Origin: CAYVWB01 sp964455395
GTDB taxonomy: Bacteria; Desulfobacterota; Desulfovibrionia; Desulfovibrionales; Desulfovibrionaceae
DNA: 64,000 nucleotides
Direction of reading: 5' to 3'
Assembly (NCBI GenBank): GCA_964455395.1
Contig: CAYVWB010000014.1
Coordinates: 1-64,000 of the forward strand
Part shown: piece by piece, positions 8,478-17,045 of the stretch
Layout: every line of letters begins with the position of its first letter
How positions within the stretch are numbered: position 1 is the stretch's first letter
Notes under the pieces: generated by a model
Databases searched by the model: none
The model's input: the letters and a program-made list of their open reading frames with translations, nothing else
Told to the model about the DNA's origin: nothing
Translations under genes and position numbers: made by a program

Positions 8478-9537
8478 TGTACGTGGCCAGCAGCATCAGC
8501 GTGATGAGCAGGGCGAAGCCGATTCGGTAGAACAGCTCTTGCGTGCGTTCGCCGACGGGTTTGCCGCGGACGGACTCGATGGCGAGGAAGAGCAGGTGCC
8601 CCCCGTCCAACACGGGGATGGGCAGCAGGTTCAGAATGGCGAGGTTCACGCTGATGAGCGCCGTGAGAATGAGCACGTTGTTGACGCCTTGGTCCGCTTG
8701 CTGACTCACCATCTGCGCGATCATGATGGGCCCGCCCACGGTGTCCAGCGGGATGACGCGTTCGATCAGTTTGCCGAACCCCACCACCGTGAGCGAAGCG
8801 ATCTCCCACGTGCGCGACACCGCATGGACGGCGGCGGAGCCGATCCCCAGGGAAACCTTGCGATATGCGTCCTGGTCCAGCGCCACGCCGATGAGATACG
8901 CCTTCTTCTCCTCCCCGAAGATGGTGGGTTGCGACATCAGCTCGGGGATGAGCTCCATGGTGATGGTCTCGCCGCCACGCTCCAGGGTCAGCATGACGGG
9001 GGCGCCGCCGCTGGCGGAGACGGCTTCGGAAAGGTCGGCCCACACGTCCAGACGTTGTCCGTCCACGGTGAGAATCTCGTCCCCGGGCTGGATGCCAGCC
9101 TGGTCGGCGGGGCTGCCGGAGCGCACGTCCCCCACCACGGGCAGGCTCTCGCGCAGGCCCTCGGCGTAGAAGACGCCCCAGAAGATGAGCCACGCTAGCA
9201 CCACGTTGAAAATGGGCCCGGCTGCGATGATGAGCATCCGATGCCACGCCGGGCGGCGGTTGAAGTGCTCCGCTTCGGAAAAGCCCGATTCCAGGGCGGA
9301 GCCGCCGTCTTCCGTCTTGGTTTCTCCCACCAGGGAGACGTATCCGCCCAGGGGCACGACGGAGAGGCGGTAGTCCGTGCGGCCGTAGCGGAAGCCGAAA
9401 ATGCGCGGACCGAAGCCCAGAGAGTAGGTCTTCACGCCCACGCGCAGGACCTTGGCGACAAGGAAGTGCCCCAGCTCGTGGAAGGCGATGAGCACGCCCA
9501 AAACGATGATGAATGCGAGAATGCCGGTAATGGACAT
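8449..9537 (-). CDS. rseP: RIP metalloprotease RseP
   Basis: This inner-membrane site-2 protease cuts anti-sigma factors and remnant signal peptides within the membrane. The product has 362 residues from the ATG at 9537. The zinc motif H20-E21-L-G-H24 lies in the first membrane helix, one PDZ domain follows (SPADQAGIQPGDEILTVDG), and the third ligand is in LLPIPVLDGGHLLF near the C-terminus. One PDZ domain instead of the two in E. coli is common outside gammaproteobacteria. An open frame 15 codons upstream is less likely: GGAG lies 11 bases before 9537. It is separated by 293 bases from dxr and may have its own promoter. Confidence 0.95.
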   Translation of the reverse strand: MSITGILAFIIVLGVLIAFHELGHFLVAKVLRVGVKTYSLGFGPRIFGFRYGRTDYRLSVVPLGGYVSLVGETKTEDGGSALESGFSEAEHFNRRPAWHRMLIIAAGPIFNVVLAWLIFWGVFYAEGLRESLPVVGDVRSGSPADQAGIQPGDEILTVDGQRLDVWADLSEAVSASGGAPVMLTLERGGETITMELIPELMSQPTIFGEEKKAYLIGVALDQDAYRKVSLGIGSAAVHAVSRTWEIASLTVVGFGKLIERVIPLDTVGGPIMIAQMVSQQADQGVNNVLILTALISVNLAILNLLPIPVLDGGHLLFLAIESVRGKPVGERTQELFYRIGFALLITLMLLATYNDIARLFTS

Positions 9538-9664
9538 GAGGAATAGCGCTCCTTTATGACAACGCGCGGGGGCGCCGCGCACGGGGAGAGATGCGGTTTC
9601 GTGGCGGCTCGACGCCGGTAGGCGGGGCCGCCTTGTGGTGGATGTGTGTCTGAATCGTTACGCT

Positions 9665-9692
9665 ACAGTAAGCCAATGTCCCGCATTTGCAA
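9665..9692 (-). promoter_or_regulatory. Possible sigma-70 promoter of rseP-tsaB
   Basis: On minus, TTGCAA, a 16-base spacer and TACTGT lie about 125 bases before the rseP ATG in the only large gap of the operon. The match is moderate. Confidence 0.35.
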
Positions 9693-9830
9693 ATATCGAA
9701 GGCGACGCAACGCTTCGGTTCCGTCGCATTGTCGCCCGCAAACGTACAGCTGGTGTTGCGTGACCCGACTGCTCGCCTGCTTGACGACTCGACGGTTGGA
9801 GGAGCAGGCGTGGCGGCATGGCGGGCTGCT

Positions 9831-11087
9831 TCAGGCGTCTGTCCAGGCGATGACCTGCCGCCGGACCGCTTCGTCCAGCTTGAGCCGCGAAGCGAGGTCC
9901 ATGGGGCCGAACTCCTCGGCCACGGCGTCCAGGCTGCGTCGGATGAGCTGCGCGATGGCCGGAAAAGGGATCCGGCGCTCCAGAAAGAGTTGCACGGCGG
10001 CTTCGTTGGCGGCGTTCAACGCGACGTACCCTGCGGGCATGGCCTGTCGGATGACTTCATAGGCGTACTCCAGGCAGGGGAAGACTGTCGTGTCGGGGCG
10101 CTCGAAGGTGAGCTGTCCCACGGCGGCGAGGTCCAGTGGCGTCAGAGCGTCAGTCTCGCCGGCGGGGGCGTCTCCATCAGCAAGCAGAGGGAGCCGCTCC
10201 GGCCACGCCAAACAGTAAGCGATGGGGATGCGCATGTCCGGAGGACCCAGGTGCGCCAGCTGGGAGCCGTCGTCGAATTCCACCAGGGAGTGGACAATGG
10301 ACTGCGGATGGACCAGCACCTCGATGCGTTCCGGCGGCGCGCCGAAGAGCCGCCACGCCTCGATCACCTCCAGCGCCTTGTTCATCAGCGTCGCCGAGTC
10401 GATGGAAATCTTGGCGCCCATGGACCAGCTTGGATGCTTGAGCGCATCTTCAGGCGTGACATCCGCAAGGGACTCCGCGCGCCGACCCCGGAAGGGACCG
10501 CCAGAGGCCGTGAGGATGAGCCGGCGCACGCCCTGCGTATGGTGACCGGCCAGCGCCTGGAAGATGGCGTTGTGTTCCGAATCCACAGGCAGAACGACGG
10601 CTCCGGAATCCCGGCACGCGATATGGATGAGATCCCCCGCCAGGACGAGGGATTCCTTGTTCGCCAGCGCGATGATCTTTCCAGCGCGCGCCGCGGCCAG
10701 CGTGGGCTGCAGGCCGGCGGCGCCCACCATGGCGGAGAGCACGACGTCCGCTTCCGGCAAGGACGCAAGCTGTTCGTACCCGTAGACGCCGGTCAGGATA
10801 TGCGGCCTGTAGCCCGCCGGCAGCAACCGAGCCAGCTCCTCGGCCAGCTCCGGCGTAAGGATGGCCAGATGCGCCGGTCGAAACCGCGTGGCCAGCTCCG
10901 CCAGTCGGGCGACATTGCGGCCTCCGGCCAACGCGCACACGGAGAACGCCTCGGGGTGCGCCGCCGCCAGACGCAACGCACTGTCGCCGATGGAGCCGGT
11001 GGCGCCGAGGATGGAGAGTTGTCGTGGCGCGGCAGGCAGATGGACGCCGGATGGAAGCGATGAGATGTAGGCCGTTTCGAAGGGCAT
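9831..11087 (-). CDS. dxr: 1-deoxy-D-xylulose-5-phosphate reductoisomerase
   Basis: Dxr converts DXP to MEP with NADPH, the committed step of the non-mevalonate isoprenoid pathway. The product has 418 residues from the ATG at 11087. The NADPH-binding LGATGSIGDSAL is at the N-terminus, ALANKESLV in the middle and the catalytic-domain sequences TASGGPFRG, HPSWSMGAKISIDSATLMNK and HPQSIVHSLVEF follow. The open frame extends upstream without homology. Together with uppS upstream in the same run it supplies and elongates isoprenoids for undecaprenyl phosphate. Cytosolic. Confidence 0.96.
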   Translation of the reverse strand: MPFETAYISSLPSGVHLPAAPRQLSILGATGSIGDSALRLAAAHPEAFSVCALAGGRNVARLAELATRFRPAHLAILTPELAEELARLLPAGYRPHILTGVYGYEQLASLPEADVVLSAMVGAAGLQPTLAAARAGKIIALANKESLVLAGDLIHIACRDSGAVVLPVDSEHNAIFQALAGHHTQGVRRLILTASGGPFRGRRAESLADVTPEDALKHPSWSMGAKISIDSATLMNKALEVIEAWRLFGAPPERIEVLVHPQSIVHSLVEFDDGSQLAHLGPPDMRIPIAYCLAWPERLPLLADGDAPAGETDALTPLDLAAVGQLTFERPDTTVFPCLEYAYEVIRQAMPAGYVALNAANEAAVQLFLERRIPFPAIAQLIRRSLDAVAEEFGPMDLASRLKLDEAVRRQVIAWTDA

Positions 11088-11189
11088 GGGGGGCTCGTCT
11101 TCTCGGGGGATTGGCAAGCAGCGTCTCGCGGACGAACACGGGGTCAACATGCGTGGCAGACCCGACGCCATCCAGGTCATGGACGTTCG

Positions 11190-12047
11190 TTACAGGCCCA
11201 GACGCGTTGGAGTCGTCATATACACAAAAAACAGGCGACACGCCATATACACCGGCGCCGCCAGCAGCAGCGCATCGATGCGGTCCAGCAAACCACCGTG
11301 GCCGGGGATGAGCGAGCCGGAGTCCTTCACCCCTTGCGCGCGCTTCATGGCGGACTCGACGAAGTCCCCAAGCTGCGCCGCCAGGTTCACCACGACGCCG
11401 AGACAGAGCCACCACTTCCAGGACGCGCCCGCAAAGCCCGGAAACGCTTCGGAGAAGGCCAGGCCCAGCGCCAGCGCCGTGAGCGCCGAGGCGGCCATGC
11501 CCCCCAGAGAGCCCGCCCACGTCTTTTTCGGACTGAGGCTGGGCCACAGCTTGGGGCCGCCGATGGAGGACCCCGCGTAGTAGGCGCCCGAGTCCGCTGC
11601 GACGGTGATCGCCAACAGCAACCCGACTTCGGCAGGCGGAAGAACCACAAGCCACATGAGCGAGCAGGGGATATAGAGCACGCCGGCAGGCGTCAGAAGC
11701 GCCGAGGCCAACTGCGGCGGCCTCGCCGAGGCCCGTGCGGCGGGGTCCCCCATGCGGAGCGTGAACGCGATGGCTGTCGCCCAGAAGGCCGCCAAAGGAA
11801 CGCCCAACCCCCAGGCAGGGGACACGGCATGCGTCAGCAAGAGCGCCACGGCGCCCAACAGCAGCCCGCTTACGCGACCCACCATATGGACGCGGTGCAT
11901 GGCGTAGAATTCCCACTGCCCCACGGCTGCAGCTGCGAGGGCCAAGGCGAGCGCGGCCCAGCCGCCGACCACGAGACAAACGGCCACCAGCGCGATGAGA
12001 CCTGCCGCGGAGAGCAGGCGGTTGCGATGTTTGCGACTGAGCGACAC
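11190..12047 (-). CDS. cdsA: Phosphatidate cytidylyltransferase
   Basis: CdsA makes CDP-diacylglycerol from phosphatidate and CTP in the inner membrane, the branch point of phospholipid synthesis. The product is a multi-helix protein; the C-terminal CTP-transfer signature (residues from QLGDFVESAMKR through SLIPGHGGLLDRIDAL) is intact, as is SPKKTWAGSLGG. The start is uncertain: the frame is open back into uppS. A GTG at 12047, just after the uppS stop, gives 285 residues, the usual family length, and was chosen for that reason. Confidence 0.9.
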   Translation of the reverse strand: MSLSRKHRNRLLSAAGLIALVAVCLVVGGWAALALALAAAAVGQWEFYAMHRVHMVGRVSGLLLGAVALLLTHAVSPAWGLGVPLAAFWATAIAFTLRMGDPAARASARPPQLASALLTPAGVLYIPCSLMWLVVLPPAEVGLLLAITVAADSGAYYAGSSIGGPKLWPSLSPKKTWAGSLGGMAASALTALALGLAFSEAFPGFAGASWKWWLCLGVVVNLAAQLGDFVESAMKRAQGVKDSGSLIPGHGGLLDRIDALLLAAPVYMACRLFFVYMTTPTRLGL

Positions 12048-12063
12048 GGCGGCTAGCGCTTTC

Positions 12064-12852
12064 TCATGAGCGTGAACCCTCGTCGCGAGGGCTTGGCGCT
12101 GCGTCGGTCGTGTCGGCTGCCACGGTCGTGGACGAAGCGGTTGGCTCCACCTGTTCGCCGGTCTTGCCATAGCGTCGCTGGCGCGAAGCAAAGTCTGCGA
12201 AGGCCTCGTCGAGGGCGGCTTCATCGAAGTCCGGCCAGGGTATCGGCGTGAAGTGCAGTTCGCTGTAGGCTGCCTGAAAGAGCAGGTAGTTGGAGAGCCG
12301 CATTTCCCCGCTGGTGCGGATGACGAGGTCCGGGTCGGGCTGGTCTGCAGTGTAGAGCCGGGCGCGGAAGGCGGCTTCGTCGATTTGGTCGGGCTGCAAG
12401 CCGTCTTCGGCGAGGAGTCTGCAAGCGCGCAGAATCTCGTCGCGGCCGGAGTAGTTGAACGCGAGATTGAGGATCATGCCGCGTCCGGGCGCGGTTTTCT
12501 TGATGACGTGCTTGAGCACGCTGCGCACGGGGAGGGGCAGTTCGCCCATCTCCCCGAGCACGCGGATGCGGACTTCCTTGCGGACCATCTCGGCCAGCTC
12601 CCGTTTGAGGAAGGCGATGAGCAAGTCGAAGAGGAAGCGCACTTCCGTCTCCGGCCGCGCCCAGTTCTCGCGGGAGAAGGTGTAGAGGGTGAGGTGTTGC
12701 ACGCCGCGTTCGTCGCAGGCGCGCACGATGCGCTTGGCGGTTTCGCTGCCGGCGCGGTGGCCCTCGCTTCTGGGCAGGCCGCGGCGTTTGGCCCATCGGC
12801 CATTGCCGTCCATGATGATGGCCACGTGGGCTGGGACATTGGCGGAGTTCAG
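12064..12852 (-). CDS. uppS: Isoprenyl (undecaprenyl diphosphate) synthase
   Basis: UppS condenses farnesyl diphosphate with isopentenyl diphosphate to make the C55 carrier lipid of cell-wall synthesis. The catalytic IIMDGNGRWAKRRGL, SRENW and IRTSGEMRLSNYLLFQ motifs are present, and the C-terminal 35 residues are Thr/Ala-rich and extra. The start is unusual: the family begins with a P-x-H-V-A-I-I-M segment, and here that needs a CTG codon at 12852, 2 bases after the frr stop. The first conventional start is a GTG at 12825, which would cut the conserved His. The 5' boundary is therefore tentative. Confidence 0.9.
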   Translation of the reverse strand: MNSANVPAHVAIIMDGNGRWAKRRGLPRSEGHRAGSETAKRIVRACDERGVQHLTLYTFSRENWARPETEVRFLFDLLIAFLKRELAEMVRKEVRIRVLGEMGELPLPVRSVLKHVIKKTAPGRGMILNLAFNYSGRDEILRACRLLAEDGLQPDQIDEAAFRARLYTADQPDPDLVIRTSGEMRLSNYLLFQAAYSELHFTPIPWPDFDEAALDEAFADFASRQRRYGKTGEQVEPTASSTTVAADTTDAAPSPRDEGSRS

Positions 12853-12854
12853 CG

Positions 12855-13406
12855 CTAAATCTCCATGATTTCCTTTTCTTTGGCGTCGAGAGCCGTGTCC
12901 GTCCTGGCGACGTAGTCATCAGTGAGTTTCTGCACTTCGTCTTGCCCGCGGTGTATCTCGTCTTCGGAGAGGCCGTCGTTTTTCATCTTCTTGAGGGTGT
13001 CGTTGGCGTCGCGACGTACGTTGCGGATGGCCACTTTGGCGTCTTCACCATACTTGCGCGCGATCTTCACGAGTTCTTTGCGGCGTTCTTCAGTGAGGGG
13101 CGGGATGTTGATGCGAATGAGTTTGCCATCGTTGACGGGGTTCAAGCCCAGGTCCGACTTCTGGAGGGCTCTTTCGATGTCGGCGAAGGCGTTGCGGTCC
13201 CAGGGTTGGATGGCGATGGTGCGGCTGTCCGGTACGGAGACGGAGGCGACCTGATTGAGGGGCGTGGGCGTGCCGTAGTAGTCGATCTTCACGCCGTCCA
13301 CCAGCGCAGTGGAGGCGCGGCCGGTGCGCAGCTTGCCGAATTCCTTCTCCAGGTTCTGGAGGGCCTTCTCCATGCGGTCTTGAGCGTCGTCGAGCACATC
13401 TTGCAT
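12855..13406 (-). CDS. frr: Ribosome recycling factor
   Basis: With EF-G, RRF splits post-termination ribosomes. The product has 183 residues, close to the family's 185. The family pattern is evident throughout: GKLRTGRAST, YYGTPTPLNQVASVSVPD, INIPPLTEERRKELVK and a helical C-terminus. It starts 3 bases after the pyrH stop, so the two are co-transcribed as in most bacteria. Confidence 0.98.
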   Translation of the reverse strand: MQDVLDDAQDRMEKALQNLEKEFGKLRTGRASTALVDGVKIDYYGTPTPLNQVASVSVPDSRTIAIQPWDRNAFADIERALQKSDLGLNPVNDGKLIRINIPPLTEERRKELVKIARKYGEDAKVAIRNVRRDANDTLKKMKNDGLSEDEIHRGQDEVQKLTDDYVARTDTALDAKEKEIMEI

Positions 13407-13409
13407 AGT

Positions 13410-14129
13410 CTAGTCTCCTTGCACGAGCGTGCCGACCTCGTCGCCGAGCACGACACGTTTGATATTACCTTGCGCGAAGAGATTGAATACGACGATGGGG
13501 AGCCTGTTGTCCATAGCCAGGGAGAGGGCTGTCGTATCCATGACGCCGAGACGCTGCTTGATGGCTTCCAAGTGGGAGAGCTTTTCGTAGCGGATGGCGT
13601 CCGGGTGTTTGACCGGGTCCTTGTCGTAGACGCCGTCCACCTTGGTGGCTTTGAGGATGGCGTCCGCCTTGATCTCCATGGCGCGCAAGGCGGCGGCGGT
13701 GTCCGTGGTGAAGAAGGGGTTGCCGGTGCCTGCCGCGAAAATGACCACGCGGCTTTTTTCCAGGTGCCGCATGGCGCGGCGGCGGATGTAGGGTTCGGCC
13801 ACTTCGCGCATGAAGATGGCGGAGAGCACCCGCGTGCCCAAGCCGGCTTTTTCCAGCGAATCCTGCAGAGCCAGGGAGTTCATGGCGGTGGCGAGCATGC
13901 CCATGTAGTCTGCGGAGACGCGGTCCATGCCTTGCTCGGAAGCAGCCATGCCGCGGAAGATGTTGCCGCCGCCGATGACCATGGCGACTTCCACGCCAAG
14001 GCCCACCACTTCCGCGATCTCGCAGCTGATGGCGTTGACGGTGGCGGGGTCGATGCCGAAGGGTTGGTCCCCGGCCAAGGCTTCGCCGGAGAGCTTCAGG
14101 AGGACGCGTTTGTAGCGGAGTTCTGCCAT
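13410..14129 (-). CDS. pyrH: Uridylate kinase
   Basis: PyrH phosphorylates UMP to UDP as part of pyrimidine nucleotide supply. It has 239 residues with the amino-acid-kinase features RVLLKLSGEAL at the N-terminus, VIGGGNIFRG and the nucleotide-binding FAAGTGNPFFTTDTAAALRA. It is the first gene after the rpsB-tsf terminator, so a promoter probably lies in the 14130-14296 gap; none stands out there. It leads frr-uppS-cdsA-dxr. Confidence 0.98.
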   Translation of the reverse strand: MAELRYKRVLLKLSGEALAGDQPFGIDPATVNAISCEIAEVVGLGVEVAMVIGGGNIFRGMAASEQGMDRVSADYMGMLATAMNSLALQDSLEKAGLGTRVLSAIFMREVAEPYIRRRAMRHLEKSRVVIFAAGTGNPFFTTDTAAALRAMEIKADAILKATKVDGVYDKDPVKHPDAIRYEKLSHLEAIKQRLGVMDTTALSLAMDNRLPIVVFNLFAQGNIKRVVLGDEVGTLVQGD

Positions 14130-14296
14130 GGTGGTGCCTTGCTCTTACGGTTTCCGGACGGTGTTGGGAGCAGCGCCGTGGGAGCCTTCCCTCCCTGTCG
14201 TCTGGCTGCGCCTGTCATCACGCCGCGTTGCGGGTAGCGCACGCGTGGGCGAATCGGGCGGGTGGGGGGAGGGAGGGCCCCTGCGGTGGTCACGGC

Positions 14297-14322
14297 GAAA
14301 AAAACGGGCCTTGCGGCCCGTT
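14297..14322 (-). terminator. Rho-independent terminator after tsf
   Basis: On minus, AACGGGCC, loop GCAA and GGCCCGTT are followed directly by a run of T. This is a near-perfect intrinsic terminator that ends the rpsB-tsf transcript before pyrH. Confidence 0.93.
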
Positions 14323-14338
14323 GGTGCGGCGTGTCGCG

Positions 14339-15250
14339 CTAGGCTTCTTCGCCCAGTTGCAGTCGGGCGAAGCGCCCGAGGGTGATGGTGTCGTTGATGG
14401 ACTTGCCCACTTCCTTCAGCAGCGCTTCGATGGACTTCTTGTCGTCCTTGATGAAAGGCTGGTTGAGGAGGCAGACTTCCTTGTAATACTTGTTCAAGCC
14501 GCCTTCGACGATCTTGTCGAGGATTTTCTCTGGCTTGCCTTCAGCGATGGCGCGTTCGCGGAAGAAATTGCGCTCCTTCTCGATCAGCTCTGCGGGGACG
14601 TCGTCGGAGGAGACGCAGACGGGGTTGGCGGCGGCGATCTGCATGGCGACGTCTTTGCCGAGCTCCTGGAGTTCGGCTTTGCCGGCGCTTTCCTCTTTGA
14701 GGGTCTTGAGCTCCACGATGACGCCGATCTTGCCGTTGGCGTGGATGTACGACCCGATAATGCCGGGACTGTCGAGCTCCAGGCGAGCGTAGCGGCCGGC
14801 TTGCATGTTCTCGCCGAGGGTGGCGATGAGGTCGTTGACCATGTCTTGCACGGTCTTGTCGGCAGCGACGACGTGGTTCAGGAAGCACTGGTCGTCAGGG
14901 GAGTGGACGACCTCATGGCCGTGGCCGCACGTGGGGGGGGAGTCCAGCACGGATTCGGTGATGGCGGTGAGGGTTTCCTGGAACTTCTCGTTGCGGGCGA
15001 CGAAGTCGGTCTCGCACTGCAGCTCCACCATGGCGGCGGCGGCGTCGCCTTTGGCGGCGTACCCGACGAGGCCTTCGCCGGTGGCGCGGCCCGCTTTCTT
15101 GGCGGCTTTGGAGAGCCCTTTCTTGCGAAGGGACTCAATGGCTTTTTCCTCGTCGCCGTCGCTTTCCATGAGGGCTTTCTTGCAGTCCATCATGCCGGCG
15201 CCGGTTTTGTCCCGGAGCTCTTTGACCATCTGAGCGGTGACAGCAGCCAT
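14339..15250 (-). CDS. tsf: Translation elongation factor Ts
   Basis: EF-Ts exchanges GDP for GTP on EF-Tu. The product has 303 residues. The N-terminal UBA-like domain (LRDKTGAGMMDCKKAL) and the core motif ELQCETDFVARNEKF are standard. The linker at about residues 107-125 is rich in Cys and His (TCGHGHEVVH, then DQC), which looks unusual, though this linker varies among relatives. It follows rpsB by 2 bases and is followed by a terminator. Confidence 0.97.
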   Translation of the reverse strand: MAAVTAQMVKELRDKTGAGMMDCKKALMESDGDEEKAIESLRKKGLSKAAKKAGRATGEGLVGYAAKGDAAAAMVELQCETDFVARNEKFQETLTAITESVLDSPPTCGHGHEVVHSPDDQCFLNHVVAADKTVQDMVNDLIATLGENMQAGRYARLELDSPGIIGSYIHANGKIGVIVELKTLKEESAGKAELQELGKDVAMQIAAANPVCVSSDDVPAELIEKERNFFRERAIAEGKPEKILDKIVEGGLNKYYKEVCLLNQPFIKDDKKSIEALLKEVGKSINDTITLGRFARLQLGEEA

Positions 15251-15252
15251 GG

Positions 15253-16230
15253 CTACGCGTTCTCCTCGTTGGATTCGGGTTGGGCCGCAGGCGCGGCTTC
15301 AGGCGCGGGGACCTCTGCGGCGCCGGGCTTTTCTTCATCCACCACGGCGTGGGCGCCGGGTTGCGCGGAGGTCTCCACCACAGGGGGTGTCTGTTCGGGT
15401 TGGGTCGTGGCGGGCGCGGGGTCCGTGGCGGATTTCTCCGCGGATTGCGCCGGCGTTTGCAGTTCGGGGGTCGGGGCCGCGGGCGGGACGTCCGCTTCGG
15501 AGCCTTCGTCGGCTTTGGCGGCCATGGCGGCTTCCACGTCGTCCTTGCGTTGCGCTGCGCCTTCCAGGCACGCGTCCGCGATGTGGGAGACGAAGAGTTT
15601 GATGGCGCGGATGGCGTCGTCATTGCCGGGGATGATGTAGTCCACCACATCCGGGTCGCAGTTGGTGTCCGTGATGGCGGCGATGGGGATGTGCAGCTTG
15701 AGGCATTCGCGCACGGCGATATCCTCGCGCTTGGGGTCCACGATGAAGGCCATCTCGGGCAGTTTCTCCATCTCCTTGATGCCGCCGAGCACGGCGTTGA
15801 GCTTCTCTGCTTCGCGGGAGAAGCGCAGGGCTTCTTTCTTGGTGAAGCGTTTGATGGTGCCGCTTTCGAACATTTCCTCGATTTTCTTGAGGCGTTCGAT
15901 GGACTGGCGGATGGTGGCGAAGTTGGTCAGGGTGCCGCCCATCCAGCGGTTGGTGACGTAGTATTGTCCGCCCCGGCTGGCTTCCTTCTCCACGGTTTCC
16001 TGCGCTTGGCGCTTGGTGCCGATGAAGAGGATCTTGCCGCCGTTGGCCACCGTCTTCACGATGGCGTCGTGCGCGGTCTGGAAGAGCTTCACCGTCTGTT
16101 GCAGATCGATGATGTGCACGCCGTTGCGCGCGCCGAAAATGTAGGGCCGCATCTTGGGGTTCCAGCGGCGGGTCTGGTGGCCGAAGTGGACGCCCGTTTC
16201 GAGCATCTGCTTCATGCTGACATAAGCCAT
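15253..16230 (-). CDS. rpsB: 30S ribosomal protein S2 with extended C-terminus
   Basis: S2 joins the small subunit late and is needed for mRNA binding. Residues 1 to about 230 are canonical (MKQMLETGVHFGHQTRRWNP, FIGTKRQAQETV, RWMGGTLTNF, AFIVDPKREDIAVREC). The product has 325 residues; the last 95 are an Ala/Pro/Glu/Thr-rich, probably disordered tail that the usual 230-260-residue S2 lacks. GGAG 7 bases before the ATG supports the start. A strong promoter lies upstream at 16358-16386, leaving a leader of about 120 bases. Confidence 0.97.
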   Translation of the reverse strand: MAYVSMKQMLETGVHFGHQTRRWNPKMRPYIFGARNGVHIIDLQQTVKLFQTAHDAIVKTVANGGKILFIGTKRQAQETVEKEASRGGQYYVTNRWMGGTLTNFATIRQSIERLKKIEEMFESGTIKRFTKKEALRFSREAEKLNAVLGGIKEMEKLPEMAFIVDPKREDIAVRECLKLHIPIAAITDTNCDPDVVDYIIPGNDDAIRAIKLFVSHIADACLEGAAQRKDDVEAAMAAKADEGSEADVPPAAPTPELQTPAQSAEKSATDPAPATTQPEQTPPVVETSAQPGAHAVVDEEKPGAAEVPAPEAAPAAQPESNEENA

Positions 16231-16357
16231 GCGAATCTCCTTGGAGTGGGTTTGCCTCCACCCCGGCGCATGGGGATTCCCTCTCCAGCCCGCGTCAACG
16301 CCTGATGCGGGACCCCGGAGGGACGCCGAGGTGTGCGATTTTTTTGCAAAGCAGGGC

Positions 16358-16386
16358 TACATACGCCACTTGAGCGCGGTTGTAAA
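16358..16386 (-). promoter_or_regulatory. Sigma-70 promoter of rpsB-tsf
   Basis: On minus, TTTACA, a 17-base spacer and TATGTA lie about 128 bases before the rpsB ATG. The 5' leader could carry S2 autoregulation as in other bacteria, but no structure was identified. Confidence 0.7.
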
Positions 16387-16838
16387 GCCCTTCGGGGGAT
16401 GACGCAGCGCAGATCGGCGCATGCCGACCGTACGAAACGAACGCTGCGAGCGCCGGGTCTCGTCGCGCCAAGCGCTCAGATCTCGATGACCACCGGCACC
16501 ACCACGGGGTCGCGGTCCAGAATCTTGCGGAAGAACCGCCGCAAGGAGCTGCGAATGCGCTCCTTCAGTTTCACCGTGTCGCCGGGGGGGATGTTCTCGT
16601 AGATATCCAGGATGATGCATTTGGCGTCGTCCAGCACGTGGGAGTAGTGCTGTTCGAAGACGAACCCCTTGGACTCCACGTTGGGCCCCACGATGACTTC
16701 CCATGTCTCCGCGTCCAGAATCATCACCGCCATGACGAGGCCTTCCCCGCCCAACAATTGACGCTCCTTGATGACGGTGTGGCCCACGTCGCCCACGCCT
16801 TTGCCATCCACGTAGATGGCGTCCACGGAGGCGGTGAC

Positions 16839-17035
16839 CGCGTTGACGTGGATCACCTGCGCCGCGCCGGCCTCGCCCGCACCCTCGAGCGCGGTCCCTT
16901 CCAACTCCCCGGGATCGGCGTCGCCCATGATGAAGGGGGGCTTCTCCACGACGTCGTGGCCGACGTTGATGATGAGGTCGGCGCGATCGATAGCGCAGTG
17001 CAAATAATCTCCCTCGGAGAGCGCGGCGGTACCGA
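16839..17035 (-). other. Acetolactate-synthase-like fragment inside RNase J
   Basis: On minus this stretch reads GTAALSEGDYLHCAIDRADL, then INVGHDVVEKPPF and, after a Gly/Glu-rich loop, AAQVIHVN. That is the central domain of a thiamine-diphosphate enzyme of the acetolactate synthase family, from memory of that family, and has nothing to do with RNase J. It abuts the ten N on one side and fuses in frame to the RNase J C-terminal piece on the other. A contig-end chimera is the simplest explanation. Confidence 0.7.
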
Positions 17036-17045
17036 NNNNNNNNNN
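17036..17045. other. Assembly gap (10 N)
   Basis: Ten undetermined bases, a placeholder of arbitrary length. The reading frame of RNase J does not continue across it. Confidence 0.99.
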
